From assembly GCF_016827605.1 (NCBI RefSeq), contig NZ_JAEPJQ010000005.1:186001-250000 (forward strand): 64,000 nucleotides of DNA. Direction: 5' to 3'. Both the position numbers and the translations under genes were made by a program. How positions within the stretch are numbered: the first letter of the stretch is position 1; every line of letters begins with the position of its first letter. The stretch is from Hyunsoonleella ulvae (lineage in GTDB: Bacteria; Bacteroidota; Bacteroidia; Flavobacteriales; Flavobacteriaceae). Below are positions 54,363 through 62,790 of the stretch, in pieces. The notes beneath the pieces are model-generated. The model was not told where the DNA came from, did no database searches, and saw nothing but the letters and a program-made list of their open reading frames with translations.

Positions 54363-55189
54363 TTTTTTTCGAAGTTCGGCTTACGTTTTTCTAAGAATGC
54401 GTTGCGTCCTTCTTTAGCCTCATCGGTCATATAAGCTAATCGTGTAGCCTCCCCTGCAAATACTTGTTGTCCTACCATACCGTCATCTGTAAGATTCATA
54501 GCAAACTTAAGCATTTTAATGGATGTAGGAGATTTTACTAATATTTCTTGGGCCCATTCATATGCTGTACTTTCTAATTCATTATGGGGTATTACTGCAT
54601 TAACCATACCCATATCATAGGCTTCCTGTGCTGAATAATTTCTTCCTAAAAAGAAAATCTCCCTAGCTTTCTTTTGTCCAACCATTTTAGCTAAATAAGC
54701 AGAACCATAGCCACCATCAAAACTCGTTACATCAGCATCGGTTTGCTTAAAAATGGCATGTTCTTTACTCGCCAAGGTTAAGTCACAAACTACATGTAAA
54801 CTATGGCCCCCGCCAACTGCCCAACCAGGTACTACCGCAATAACTGCTTTTGGCATAAAGCGGATTAAACGTTGCACTTCAAGAATATTTAAGCGGTGGT
54901 AGCCATCCTCTCCTACATAACCTTGATGTCCCCTAGCCTTTTGGTCTCCTCCACTACAAAATGAATATACACCGTCTTTGGTTGAAGGCCCTTCTGCAGA
55001 GAGCAAAACTACTCCAATGGAGGTATCTTCATTGGCATCATAAAACGCATCATAAAGTTCACTTGTGGTTTTTGGTCTAAATGCATTTCTTACATTGGGC
55101 CTGTTAAATGCAATTCGGGCCACACCATTATATTTCTTATACGTGATGTCTTCGTATTCCTTAGCAATAACCCATTTTGGTTCGCTCAT
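54350..55189 (-). CDS. menB: 1,4-Dihydroxy-2-naphthoyl-CoA synthase
   Basis: The protein has 279 residues of the crotonase fold. Motifs are FNRPNVRNAFRPKT, the oxyanion region FCSGGDQKARG, VPGWAVGGGHSLHVVCDLT and SFDGGYGSAYLAKMVG. Reaction: Dieckmann-type ring closure of o-succinylbenzoyl-CoA. It is the first gene of the minus-strand run menB-menA-UPF0173-DUF2490-menC-CPBP-menE. Confidence 0.96.
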   Translation of the reverse strand: MSEPKWVIAKEYEDITYKKYNGVARIAFNRPNVRNAFRPKTTSELYDAFYDANEDTSIGVVLLSAEGPSTKDGVYSFCSGGDQKARGHQGYVGEDGYHRLNILEVQRLIRFMPKAVIAVVPGWAVGGGHSLHVVCDLTLASKEHAIFKQTDADVTSFDGGYGSAYLAKMVGQKKAREIFFLGRNYSAQEAYDMGMVNAVIPHNELESTAYEWAQEILVKSPTSIKMLKFAMNLTDDGMVGQQVFAGEATRLAYMTDEAKEGRNAFLEKRKPNFEKKWIP

Positions 55190-55458
55190 AGTATAAAGTT
55201 TGCCTCAAAAATAAATTTTATTTTAAAAATAACTCTAAAGTTGAATAAATAATAAATTCAACAGACAAAAATTTAAAAGACCTGAAAATAGAAGGTCTTT
55301 TTTTAAAGAATTAGTAAAAATTAATATCAGTATGCTATGTGATGTAAGTTTTGTAGTATTTTTTTCTAAATTTGCCATATAGTTTTTACATAAAAAATCA
55401 AAAAATTGCATTTTAACGATTTTTTTAATACTTTTAGCGACTAAATCTAAATTTGCCC

Positions 55459-55635
55459 ATGATATTAACAACTACTATCGTTCTTTTATGCTTGGTAGCT
55501 ATCAATTTTTTACTCTTAATATTTAGTTGTAATAAAACTAATAAAGTAAATAAAAGTGATTCGAAGCCAATTGTACTAAAATCACAAAAAATCTCATTAG
55601 ATTACGATGAAGAATTAGCTCCCACTGGAAGCTAA
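55459..55635 (+). CDS. Small membrane protein, 58 aa
   Basis: From ATG 55459 it has an N-terminal membrane helix (LTTTIVLLCLVAINFLLLIF) ending in SCNKTN, then a charged tail (LDYDEELAPTGS). The -7 box TAAATTTG (55448-55455) ends 3 nt before the ATG, so the TTG at 55453 inside the box cannot be the start and the message would be nearly leaderless. It may be a lipoprotein (FSC) or an anchored peptide. It converges on ung. Confidence 0.6.
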   Translation: MILTTTIVLLCLVAINFLLLIFSCNKTNKVNKSDSKPIVLKSQKISLDYDEELAPTGS

Positions 55636-55642
55636 TTTTACA

Positions 55643-56308
55643 TTACCAATTTATTGGGGTTTTATTATATCTAACTAGCAATTCATTTGTTTTGCTAAAA
55701 TGTCTATTCCCAAACCAATACCCCCTATTGGCACTTAAAGGTGATGGGTGTCCTGACGTTAGGACCTCATGTTTCGTCTTATCGATTAGTTTTACCTTTT
55801 GCTTTGCATAACCACCCCAGAGTAAAAATATCACATTGTTATTTTTAGTGCTTATAGTATGTATAACAGCATCTGTAAAGGTTTCCCAGCCTTGTTTTTG
55901 GTGGCTTCCAGCTTGATGCGCTCGTACAGTTAATGTAGCGTTAAGAAGTAACACACCTTGTTTGGCCCAACGGGATAAATCTCCACTATTGGGATATGGC
56001 TTCCCTGCATCATTTTCTATTTCCTTAAATATATTTACTAATGAAGGTGGGTGGGATATACCCTCTTTTACCGAAAAACACAAGCCATTGGCTTGTCCTG
56101 GCCCATGATAGGGGTCTTGACCAATTATAACTACTTTTACAGCATTAAAAGCACAATAATTAAAGGCATTAAAAATTTCCCTTCCAGGCGGAAAACAACG
56201 GTAGCTTCCATATTCCCGCTTTACAAAGTCTACTAAATTTTTAAAGTATGGCTTTTCAAACTCATGCTTTAGATAAGGCTTCCAACTTTTATGGATATCT
56301 ACTTCCAT
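55643..56308 (-). CDS. ung: Uracil-DNA glycosylase
   Basis: The protein has 221 residues, family 1. The water-activating loop GQDPYHGPGQANGLCFSV and the minor-groove loop HPSPLSANRGYWFG are intact. Role: excises uracil from DNA in base-excision repair. Its start overlaps the holA stop by 1 nt. Confidence 0.98.
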   Translation of the reverse strand: MEVDIHKSWKPYLKHEFEKPYFKNLVDFVKREYGSYRCFPPGREIFNAFNYCAFNAVKVVIIGQDPYHGPGQANGLCFSVKEGISHPPSLVNIFKEIENDAGKPYPNSGDLSRWAKQGVLLLNATLTVRAHQAGSHQKQGWETFTDAVIHTISTKNNNVIFLLWGGYAKQKVKLIDKTKHEVLTSGHPSPLSANRGYWFGNRHFSKTNELLVRYNKTPINW

Positions 56309-57312
56309 TAATTTAATATTCTAACCAATAATTCTTTTAATAAATCACCTTGAGGCACGGCATTAGCCCCTACCCCCTTGCTTTTAACATCAAAACTACG
56401 CAATGTAGCTACCACATCACTAACTTTACGCATAGGATAGTGTCTTGCGGCTACAGTATACTCATTAACAAAATAAGGATTGATTTTTAAAGCAGAAGCT
56501 ATATTTCTTGGCGATTTATCCTTGAGTCCATGAAAATGTAACAATTGTGAAAAGAAATTAAAAAGAAGGGATACTGTTACTACCATAGGATTATCCTTTG
56601 GGTTTTCTGCAAAGTAATTAATAATTTGGTGTGCCTTTACAGTATTTCTATTACCAATGGCTTTTCGTAATTCAAAATTGTTATAATCTTTACTAATGCC
56701 TATGTTTTCCTCTATAACTTCTGGTGTAATTTGGCTGTTTTTGGGTAAGATTATTTGGAGTTTTTCCAACTCATTATTAATCTTACTTAAGTCTGTACCT
56801 AAAAATTCTACTAGCATCTGTGCTGATTTGGGAGTAATGGTATAACCTTTTGGTGATAACACACGCCTTATCCAATCTGCAACTTGATTTTCGTAGAGCT
56901 TTTTACTTTCATAAACCACACCAGTCTTTTTTAAGGCTTTATATAAGCTTTTTCGCTTGTCTATTTTTTTGTATTTATAATTAATTACTAAAACCGTTGT
57001 AGTTTGTGGGTTTTCAGCATATTGAGACAATTTTTCAATAGTTCTGGATAAATCTTGAGCTTCCTTTACAATTACCACTTGGTATTCTGCCATCATTGGG
57101 TAACGCTTAGCATTACTAACGATATCTTCTACAGAGATATCCCTGCCATACAATACCATTTGGTTAAAACCGCGTTCTTCTTCTGTGAGGATAGTGTCCT
57201 CTATAAAATCAGAAATTTTATCTATGTAATAAGCTTCTTCTCCCATTAAAAAATAAATGGGCTTGAGATTTCTATTTTTAATATCGGTAACTAATTGCTT
57301 AACCTCGTCCAA
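56308..57312 (-). CDS. holA: DNA polymerase III delta subunit
   Basis: The protein has 334 residues. It opens PIYFLMGEEAYYIDKISDFI, followed by RYPMMAEYQVVIVKEAQDL and the helical lid and collar region (LVEFLGTDLSKINNELEKL; VKAHQIINYF). Role: the clamp-loader arm that opens the beta clamp. It is divergent from the HSDR_N gene at 57376 and overlaps ung by one base. Confidence 0.93.
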   Translation of the reverse strand: MDEVKQLVTDIKNRNLKPIYFLMGEEAYYIDKISDFIEDTILTEEERGFNQMVLYGRDISVEDIVSNAKRYPMMAEYQVVIVKEAQDLSRTIEKLSQYAENPQTTTVLVINYKYKKIDKRKSLYKALKKTGVVYESKKLYENQVADWIRRVLSPKGYTITPKSAQMLVEFLGTDLSKINNELEKLQIILPKNSQITPEVIEENIGISKDYNNFELRKAIGNRNTVKAHQIINYFAENPKDNPMVVTVSLLFNFFSQLLHFHGLKDKSPRNIASALKINPYFVNEYTVAARHYPMRKVSDVVATLRSFDVKSKGVGANAVPQGDLLKELLVRILN

Positions 57313-57375
57313 ATTCCTATAGAAAATTTTTGGGGAAATACATTAATTGTATCATTATAATAATACATTTGTGAG

Positions 57376-57822
57376 GTGCACAAATTGAATTTCCCATCAT
57401 ATCGATTTCGTTTCAAAAATAGCGAAAATAAAGTTTTAATTTTTGACATTATTCGCAAAAAGTTTGTGGTTTTACAACCAGAGGAATGGGTACGGCAAAA
57501 TTGCATTCATTTTTTAATTGAAGACAAAAATTATCCTAAATCATTAATTAATGTTGAAAAGGAGCTAAAAATTAATGATTTAAAAAAACGTTACGATATT
57601 ATTGTGTTTAAGCCCAATGGCGATATTCAACTTGTAGTGGAATGCAAATCACCTACCATTGCCATAAACCAAAAGGTGTTTGATCAAATTGCTAGATATA
57701 ATTTAGTGCTTAACTCGGACTACTTGATGGTTACTAACGGATTAAATCATTATTATTGTGAGATGGATTTTAACAACGAACGCTATCAATTTTTAAGAGA
57801 TATTCCAAGTTATACAAAATGA
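57376..57822 (+). CDS. Stand-alone HsdR N-terminal-type (PD-(D/E)XK) protein
   Basis: The protein has 148 residues and is only the nuclease-like domain. The active-site residues are visible: D74 in RYDIIVFKPNG and E89-C-K91 in VVECKSP, with E at IEDKNYPKSLINVEKE upstream. The helicase and other parts of HsdR are absent, and no hsdM/hsdS is near. Its stop overlaps the GT2 gene by 4 nt. Such orphan domains beside holA are conserved in Flavobacteriia by recall. A housekeeping nuclease role is inferred, not restriction. Confidence 0.85.
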   Translation: MHKLNFPSYRFRFKNSENKVLIFDIIRKKFVVLQPEEWVRQNCIHFLIEDKNYPKSLINVEKELKINDLKKRYDIIVFKPNGDIQLVVECKSPTIAINQKVFDQIARYNLVLNSDYLMVTNGLNHYYCEMDFNNERYQFLRDIPSYTK

Positions 57823-58808
57823 AAATTGCTGTAGTTATATTAAATTGGAATGGCAAAAAACTCTTAGAACAGTTTTTGCCCTCAGTGATAGCACACTCCA
57901 AAACTGCTGCTATTTATGTAGCAGATAATGCGTCTACAGATGATTCGGTTTTGTTTTTAAAATCTACTTTCCCGCAAGTAAATATTATAAGAAATACTAT
58001 TAATGGTGGTTTTGCTAAAGGTTATAATGATGCTTTAAAAAATGTTGATGCAGATGTTTTTTGCCTTCTAAATAGTGATGTAGAAGTAACCAAAGGATGG
58101 TTGTTACCCATACAACAAACCTTTATTAACAACGAAAACACAGCCATAGTACAACCCAAACTCTTGGACTTTAAGCAAAGGCAGTTTTTTGAGTATGCTG
58201 GAGCAGCTGGAGGTTTTATAGATAAATTTGGCTATCCATATTGCAGAGGGCGCATCTTTAATACCTTAGAAGAAGATTATGGGCAATACAACGATATGCA
58301 ATCCATTTTCTGGGCTTCTGGAGCTTGCTTATTTATACGAAAACATGTGTATGAAGCACTTGGTGGCTTTGATGAATCGTTTTTTGCACACATGGAAGAG
58401 ATAGATTTATGTTGGCGTGCAAAAAACTTAGGTTATGATGTAGTATATAATGGTAATTCTGAAGTTTATCATGTAGGTGGGGCTACATTAAACAATTCTA
58501 ACCCTAGAAAAACGTTTCTTAATTTTCGTAATAGCCTATTTACCCTCGTGAAAAATGCTAAGGGTAATATTCTATTTTTAGTCTTTATACGGTTAGTTTT
58601 AGATGGGATAGCTGGCTTAAAATTCCTTGTAGAATTAAAGTTTAACCATATTCTAGCGATCTTTAAAGCGCACTTTAGTTTCTATGCCCATTTTTACGGT
58701 CTTCTTAGAAAACGAAAAACAGCAACACTTAAAATAAGATACTACCAAAAAACATCTATAGTTTGGTCGTATTTCGTAAATAGAAAAAAACACTATAAAA
58801 GTTTATAA
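57819..58808 (+). CDS. Family 2 glycosyltransferase
   Basis: The protein has 329 residues. The GT-A opening is IAVVILNWNGKKLLEQFLPS. The first Asp is in YVADNASTDDSVLF, the DXD-like metal site is in FCLLNSDVEVTKGW, and the acceptor-side acidic motif is in HMEEIDLCWRAK. A membrane-proximal C-terminus (about 235-260) follows. Role: transfers a sugar to an unknown acceptor, rhamnosyltransferase-like in pattern. Translation is coupled to the HSDR_N gene. Confidence 0.92.
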   Translation: MKIAVVILNWNGKKLLEQFLPSVIAHSKTAAIYVADNASTDDSVLFLKSTFPQVNIIRNTINGGFAKGYNDALKNVDADVFCLLNSDVEVTKGWLLPIQQTFINNENTAIVQPKLLDFKQRQFFEYAGAAGGFIDKFGYPYCRGRIFNTLEEDYGQYNDMQSIFWASGACLFIRKHVYEALGGFDESFFAHMEEIDLCWRAKNLGYDVVYNGNSEVYHVGGATLNNSNPRKTFLNFRNSLFTLVKNAKGNILFLVFIRLVLDGIAGLKFLVELKFNHILAIFKAHFSFYAHFYGLLRKRKTATLKIRYYQKTSIVWSYFVNRKKHYKSL

Positions 58809-58859
58809 GTCGGTTAGTAAAAGTTTTGTTAACTGTTCTGGTTTCAACCGTTTTTTATA

Positions 58860-58867
58860 TACTTTTG
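58860..58867 (+). promoter_or_regulatory. -7 promoter box of the OmpA-like gene
   Basis: TACTTTTG fits TAnnTTTG, 52 nt before the ATG at 58920. Confidence 0.5.
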
Positions 58868-58919
58868 TCGGGACAAAGAGGCAATAATTAATTCCATACA
58901 AAAACCTTATTTATCAATT

Positions 58920-59759
58920 ATGAAGAAAATACTAATACTTAGTTTATCATCCTTATTCATTTTAAGTTCTTGTGTTCCCAAAAAAGAATTTTTGGCATTA
59001 GAGGAAAAACAAAAAGAAACTCAAGATTTACTTAACTCTGCTACAGTGAAATTAAACTCCTGTTTAGAGGAAAGAGCTTCGGCAACAGCCAAAGTAACGC
59101 TTTTAGAAGGACAAGTAGACGACTTAAAAAAATACAATGATAACTTACAGATTATATCTGCAAAAGGTGCTAGCAATGTAGAAAAGACTTTGGAAAGTTT
59201 AAAGGAGAAAGATCTTAAGATTACACGTCTTCAAGATGCTTTAACCAAGAAGGACAGTGTTACTCTTGCCTTAGTAACAAGCTTTAAACGCGAGGTTGGA
59301 ATAAACGATCCTGATATTGAAGTAAATGTTGAAAAAGGTGTTGTATTTATCTCTATATCAGATAAGTTATTATTTAAAAGTGGAAGTTACAACGTAACCA
59401 CAAGAGCCCAAGAAGTTTTAGCGAAAGTGGCTAAAGTAGTAAATGCCAAGCCAGATTTTGAGTGTATGGTTGAAGGACATACCGATAGCAGATCTTACCA
59501 AAGTGGCGTACTACTAGATAACTGGGATTTAAGTGTAAAACGAGCTACTTCTGTAGTTAGGGTTTTAGAAAGTTTAGGTGTAAATCCAGGACGTTTAATT
59601 GCTGCAGGTCGTAGCTCTTATGTGCCATTGGTAGACAATGAAACTGCTGAAAACAGAGCCACTAACAGGCGTACAAGAATTGTAGTACTTCCAAAATTAG
59701 ACCAGTTCTACGAATTGGTTGAAAAAGAAATGAAAAACCTAGAAGCTGGAGGCAACTAA
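58920..59759 (+). CDS. OmpA-family peptidoglycan-associated lipoprotein
   Basis: The protein has 279 residues. The lipobox FILSSCVP (Cys about 17) is followed by a coiled coil (about 25-115) and an OmpA/MotB-like domain (about 150-265) with the peptidoglycan-binding pattern VEGHTDSRSY...NWDLSVKRATSVVRVL...NRRTRIVV. Role: anchors the outer membrane to peptidoglycan. A strong terminator follows 23 nt after the stop. Confidence 0.94.
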   Translation: MKKILILSLSSLFILSSCVPKKEFLALEEKQKETQDLLNSATVKLNSCLEERASATAKVTLLEGQVDDLKKYNDNLQIISAKGASNVEKTLESLKEKDLKITRLQDALTKKDSVTLALVTSFKREVGINDPDIEVNVEKGVVFISISDKLLFKSGSYNVTTRAQEVLAKVAKVVNAKPDFECMVEGHTDSRSYQSGVLLDNWDLSVKRATSVVRVLESLGVNPGRLIAAGRSSYVPLVDNETAENRATNRRTRIVVLPKLDQFYELVEKEMKNLEAGGN

Positions 59760-59782
59760 TAAGTTCTTTAAAAATATTATGA

Positions 59783-59812
59783 AAGCTCGACTGAAAAGTT
59801 GGGCTTTTTTTG
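59783..59812 (+). terminator. Terminator after the OmpA-like gene
   Basis: AAGCTCGACT pairs with AGTTGGGCTT (G-U pairs allowed), loop GAAA, followed by a T-run. Confidence 0.85.
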
Positions 59813-59899
59813 TTTCATTGTCAATTAGTATAAAATCATCCAGCTTTTCTTCCACACTGTGAATAAAGTGGCATGTAGATAAACACTAGAGCTCAAAAT

Positions 59900-60403
59900 T
59901 TATTGGGCTACTAAAACACCATCGGCCTCGAAGGAATATGTGCGTTTTGGTTGTGTAATAGCTGCAATTTCTTCTGAAGATTTACCAGCATCTTCAGCGT
60001 AATGGCGTTGCTCATCTATTGAAACTTCTTGTACAAAAGCTTTACCATTTATCACAACTTCTTTACCTGAAATATCTTTTGGAACAAAAAAACCGTAATC
60101 CTTAAATTTTACCATAACTTCCCTGTTATTCCCAAGGTCTAAGGTCATCCAACAGCCTTTTGCTCGACATACATTGTTTACTGTCGCTCTTATCTTTGCA
60201 TCTATACTATCGCCCTCTTGCATCGCATCATAATGGTTTGCCATAGACTTAGCGATTACAGCATCATTTGCTAAAATCTCTTTTCCAAAAGAAGTATATG
60301 TTAGCGCTTCGTTTTGATGTGTATCAGCGTTTGTTACTTTCGATTTGTTTTTACAAGAAGTAAAGCCTAAAGCACAGATAAACAATACGATCGCTACTCT
60401 CAT
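59900..60403 (-). CDS. DUF4920 lipoprotein
   Basis: The protein has 167 residues. The lipobox ALGFTSCKN (Cys about 17) precedes the DUF4920 domain (about 40-165), with the diagnostic VCRAKGCWMTLDL and MVKFKDYGFFVPKDISGK. Family function is unknown; the Cys-x4-Cys and nearby residues suggest metal or thiol chemistry, as inference. It is divergent from ilvE. Confidence 0.88.
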   Translation of the reverse strand: MRVAIVLFICALGFTSCKNKSKVTNADTHQNEALTYTSFGKEILANDAVIAKSMANHYDAMQEGDSIDAKIRATVNNVCRAKGCWMTLDLGNNREVMVKFKDYGFFVPKDISGKEVVINGKAFVQEVSIDEQRHYAEDAGKSSEEIAAITQPKRTYSFEADGVLVAQ

Positions 60404-60467
60404 GATTTTTAATTTAGAATTTTAATGCATTTATGTAAAGATACCGCTTTTTTGAGAATGAATTTTA

Positions 60468-60475
60468 TAAATTTG
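60468..60475 (+). promoter_or_regulatory. -7 promoter box of ilvE
   Basis: TAAATTTG fits TAnnTTTG, 19 nt before the ATG at 60495. Confidence 0.55.
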
Positions 60476-60494
60476 TAAGCTAAATTAATATGAC

Positions 60495-61559
60495 ATGAGC
60501 ACTATAATCAACGACATTGAGATTGTAAAAACAAAGTCCAGCAAAATAAATGAAGTAGATTTTGACAATTTAAAGTTTGGAAGTGTTTTTTCAGACCACA
60601 TGCTCGTATGCGATTACAAAGATGGTAAATGGCACGCGCCTAAAATTATGCCATACCAACCTTTAACTTTAGATCCATCGGCTAAGATTTTTCATTATGG
60701 GCAATCGGTCTTTGAAGGCATGAAAGCGTATAAGGATGTTGATGAAAATGTCTGGCTTTTTAGACCTGAGGATAACTGTGAGCGCCTAAATATTTCGTCG
60801 AAGCGATTATCTATTCCAGAGTTGCCAAAAGCTTATTTCATGGATGGTTTAATAGCGTTACTTAAATTAGACAAAGATTGGATTCCTACTAATGAAGGAA
60901 GTTCACTGTATATTCGTCCGTTTGTATTTGCCTCAGGGCAAGGCTTTCATGCCTCTCCTGCTGATGAATATAAATTCATTATATGTACGGCACCTTCAGG
61001 GTCTTATTTCTCTGGAGAGGTTAAAGTTTTAATTGAAGAAAAATATTCCCGTTCTGCCAATGGTGGTGTAGGTTTTGCCAAAGCAGGTGGTAATTATGCT
61101 GGCCAGTTTTACCCAACACAGTTGGCAAAGGCCAAAGGCTACCAACAAGTTATATGGACAGACGACCATAAGCACGAATATATTGAAGAAGCTGGAGCAA
61201 TGAATATTTTTATTCGTATTAACGATACGCTTATTACTGGGCCTACCAGCGATAGAATTTTAGATGGTATTACCCGTAAGAGTATTATTGAACTAGCTGA
61301 AAGTGAAAACATTCCTGTTGAGGTTAGAAAAATTACAGTTACCGAAGTTGTTGAAGCTGCAAAAAATGGCTCTCTTAAAGAAATGTTTGGGGCTGGTACA
61401 GCCGCAGTAGTATCGCCTATTGCTGCCTTTGGATATAAGGGTACGGATTATGGTTTGCCTAAATTGGAAAGTACTTATGCAGACTTTTTAAAGCAACGTA
61501 TTACCGATATACAAACAAATAAAACTGAAGACCCTTTTGGATGGAGGTATAAAGTATAA
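60495..61559 (+). CDS. ilvE: Branched-chain amino-acid aminotransferase
   Basis: The protein has 354 residues of fold-type IV PLP enzymes, the longer eukaryote-like branch. Features are FHYGQSVFEGMKAYK, the PLP-lysine segment GFAKAGGNYAGQFYPTQLAK, YIEEAGAMNIF and GPTSDRILDGITRKS. Reaction: reversible transamination between 2-oxoglutarate and Leu/Ile/Val. It is monocistronic, ended by the hairpin at 61619. Confidence 0.96.
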   Translation: MSTIINDIEIVKTKSSKINEVDFDNLKFGSVFSDHMLVCDYKDGKWHAPKIMPYQPLTLDPSAKIFHYGQSVFEGMKAYKDVDENVWLFRPEDNCERLNISSKRLSIPELPKAYFMDGLIALLKLDKDWIPTNEGSSLYIRPFVFASGQGFHASPADEYKFIICTAPSGSYFSGEVKVLIEEKYSRSANGGVGFAKAGGNYAGQFYPTQLAKAKGYQQVIWTDDHKHEYIEEAGAMNIFIRINDTLITGPTSDRILDGITRKSIIELAESENIPVEVRKITVTEVVEAAKNGSLKEMFGAGTAAVVSPIAAFGYKGTDYGLPKLESTYADFLKQRITDIQTNKTEDPFGWRYKV

Positions 61560-61618
61560 CAGTTAAAAGACCTCTCCTATCCTCTCCCAAAGAGAGAGTG
61601 ATACTCAACTTATAAATA

Positions 61619-61653
61619 AAAAAAGAGAAGCAAAAAATAGCTTCTCTTTTTTG
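61619..61653. terminator. Bidirectional terminator
   Basis: AAAAAAGAGAAGC pairs with GCTTCTCTTTTTT around an A-rich loop. It lies between the convergent ilvE and MazG-like genes. A G/C-rich CTCTCC...GAGAGAG element (61571-61600) just upstream looks like part of a dispersed repeat. Confidence 0.85.
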
Positions 61654-61677
61654 TTGTTATAAAATTATTTGAAAAAT

Positions 61678-62064
61678 CTATTTTTCTAGAATCTCCTGAA
61701 TATTTGGTTTAAAGTAATTAGGGCCTTTTAGTACTTTGCCATCCTCTCTGTAAATAGGTTGTCCATCCTCACCTAATTTACTCATATTACTGCGTTGAAT
61801 CTCATCAAAAACCTCCTCTATTTTATACTGCAAACCATGTTCTATAATTGTACCACATAAAATATAAAGCATATCCCCAAGCGCATCAGCAACTTCTACC
61901 AAATCGTTATCATTGGCAGCATCAAGATATTCTTCATTTTCTTCTTTCATCAAGTTAAAACGTAATTTGTTTTTATCCCTACCTAAATCTGCCTTTGGGC
62001 TTTCTCTATGCCCTATTTTAAATGCCGTGTGAAATGCTTTAACTGCTTCAATTTTATTTTTCAT
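61678..62064 (-). CDS. MazG-like nucleoside-triphosphate pyrophosphohydrolase
   Basis: The protein has 128 residues. The all-alpha NTP-PPase signature is visible: MKEENEEYLDAAND (E-E-x-x-E) followed by DLVEVADALGDMLYIL (E-x-x-D). The tail, with YREDGKVLKGPNYFKPN, matches phosphoribosyl-ATP-pyrophosphatase-like house-cleaning enzymes. Role: hydrolyses non-canonical NTPs; the exact substrate is unknown. Confidence 0.88.
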   Translation of the reverse strand: MKNKIEAVKAFHTAFKIGHRESPKADLGRDKNKLRFNLMKEENEEYLDAANDNDLVEVADALGDMLYILCGTIIEHGLQYKIEEVFDEIQRSNMSKLGEDGQPIYREDGKVLKGPNYFKPNIQEILEK

Positions 62065-62079
62065 GTATGGTGTTTTGCT

Positions 62080-62087
62080 TAAATTTG
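62080..62087 (+). promoter_or_regulatory. -7 promoter box
   Basis: TAAATTTG fits TAnnTTTG. It lies inside an in-frame extension that starts at ATG 62067, so the start at 62103 is preferred. Confidence 0.5.
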
Positions 62088-62102
62088 CATAAAAATAGCC
62101 AT

Positions 62103-62285
62103 ATGTTTAGTAAAGGTCAAATCATTTTTGGAATTATCTTTTTTATAGTCTTCGCAATCATCATTGGCTTTACTTATCGTAAGGATTTAAAGCTACATAA
62201 ACGCTTTTACAAAGGTAGCATCTGGATACTTATTGCTTTTATAGCGTTTATCTTACTTATTAGTGCGATAAAGTTTTTATTGTAG
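62103..62285 (+). CDS. Small two-helix membrane protein, 60 aa
   Basis: From ATG 62103 it encodes two membrane helices (IIFGIIFFIVFAIIIGF and GSIWILIAFIAFILLISAI) joined by a basic loop (TYRKDLKLHKRFYK). The promoter box at 62080 rules out the longer ATG at 62067. The family is not firmly recognised. Similar short proteins occur in Flavobacteriia, and a respiratory or envelope role is only a guess. Confidence 0.7.
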   Translation: MFSKGQIIFGIIFFIVFAIIIGFTYRKDLKLHKRFYKGSIWILIAFIAFILLISAIKFLL

Positions 62286-62373
62286 TAAAAACACTATATC
62301 TGTTTTTTTTGCTTTTTATCTAGCATTTCTTTCTTGCACCACTTTTCTTTATACTTTGAAGGATAAAATATAC

Positions 62374-62389
62374 CCAGTATTGGGTATGT
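62374..62389 (+). promoter_or_regulatory. GGGTAT box with full inverted repeat
   Basis: The site reads ATACCCAGTATTGGGTAT (62370-62387), a perfect inverted repeat with a 6-nt centre. The 16 bases CCAGTATTGGGTATGT are identical to 33199-33214. It lies 58 nt before the ATG at 62448. Confidence 0.6.
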
Positions 62390-62447
62390 TTTTATTATTC
62401 CCAAGTCTTCATATTTGTAACATCAATTAATTAAACCATCATCCCTC

Positions 62448-62786
62448 ATGAAAAAATTAGTTTCTCCTGTTACCATGTTTTTATTTGGTGTTATTGCTTT
62501 TGCAGTAATCATGCTGGTAACCCACAAAATGCAGTTAGATTTTGAAGACACCTACTTTTGGTTTTGTAGAGTCTTAATTGCTTTAGCGGCAGCTTCAATT
62601 AGTATTTCTATTCCCGGAATGATTTCATTAAACCATAAACCTGACGGTAATCAATTAATGCGAAAAAACTCAGATGGCACAGTGGAGCCTAACACAATGT
62701 CTCTTTTAGAAAAAGAACCAACTATTAGTGCTTCTGGAGCTATTGCAGTGTTTGTTTTGGTGTATTTGTTTAATCCTTTAGTGTAA
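62448..62786 (+). CDS. Membrane protein of unknown function, 112 aa
   Basis: The protein has three hydrophobic stretches (VTMFLFGVIAFAVIMLVTHK, a central CRVLIALAAASISISIPGMI, and a C-terminal SASGAIAVFVLVYLF) with a polar loop between (NHKPDGNQLMRKNSDGTVEP). There is no known domain. The protease gene starts 4 nt after its stop, so they form one operon and may work together, for example as anchor and enzyme. Confidence 0.75.
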   Translation: MKKLVSPVTMFLFGVIAFAVIMLVTHKMQLDFEDTYFWFCRVLIALAAASISISIPGMISLNHKPDGNQLMRKNSDGTVEPNTMSLLEKEPTISASGAIAVFVLVYLFNPLV

Positions 62787-62790
62787 AAAA

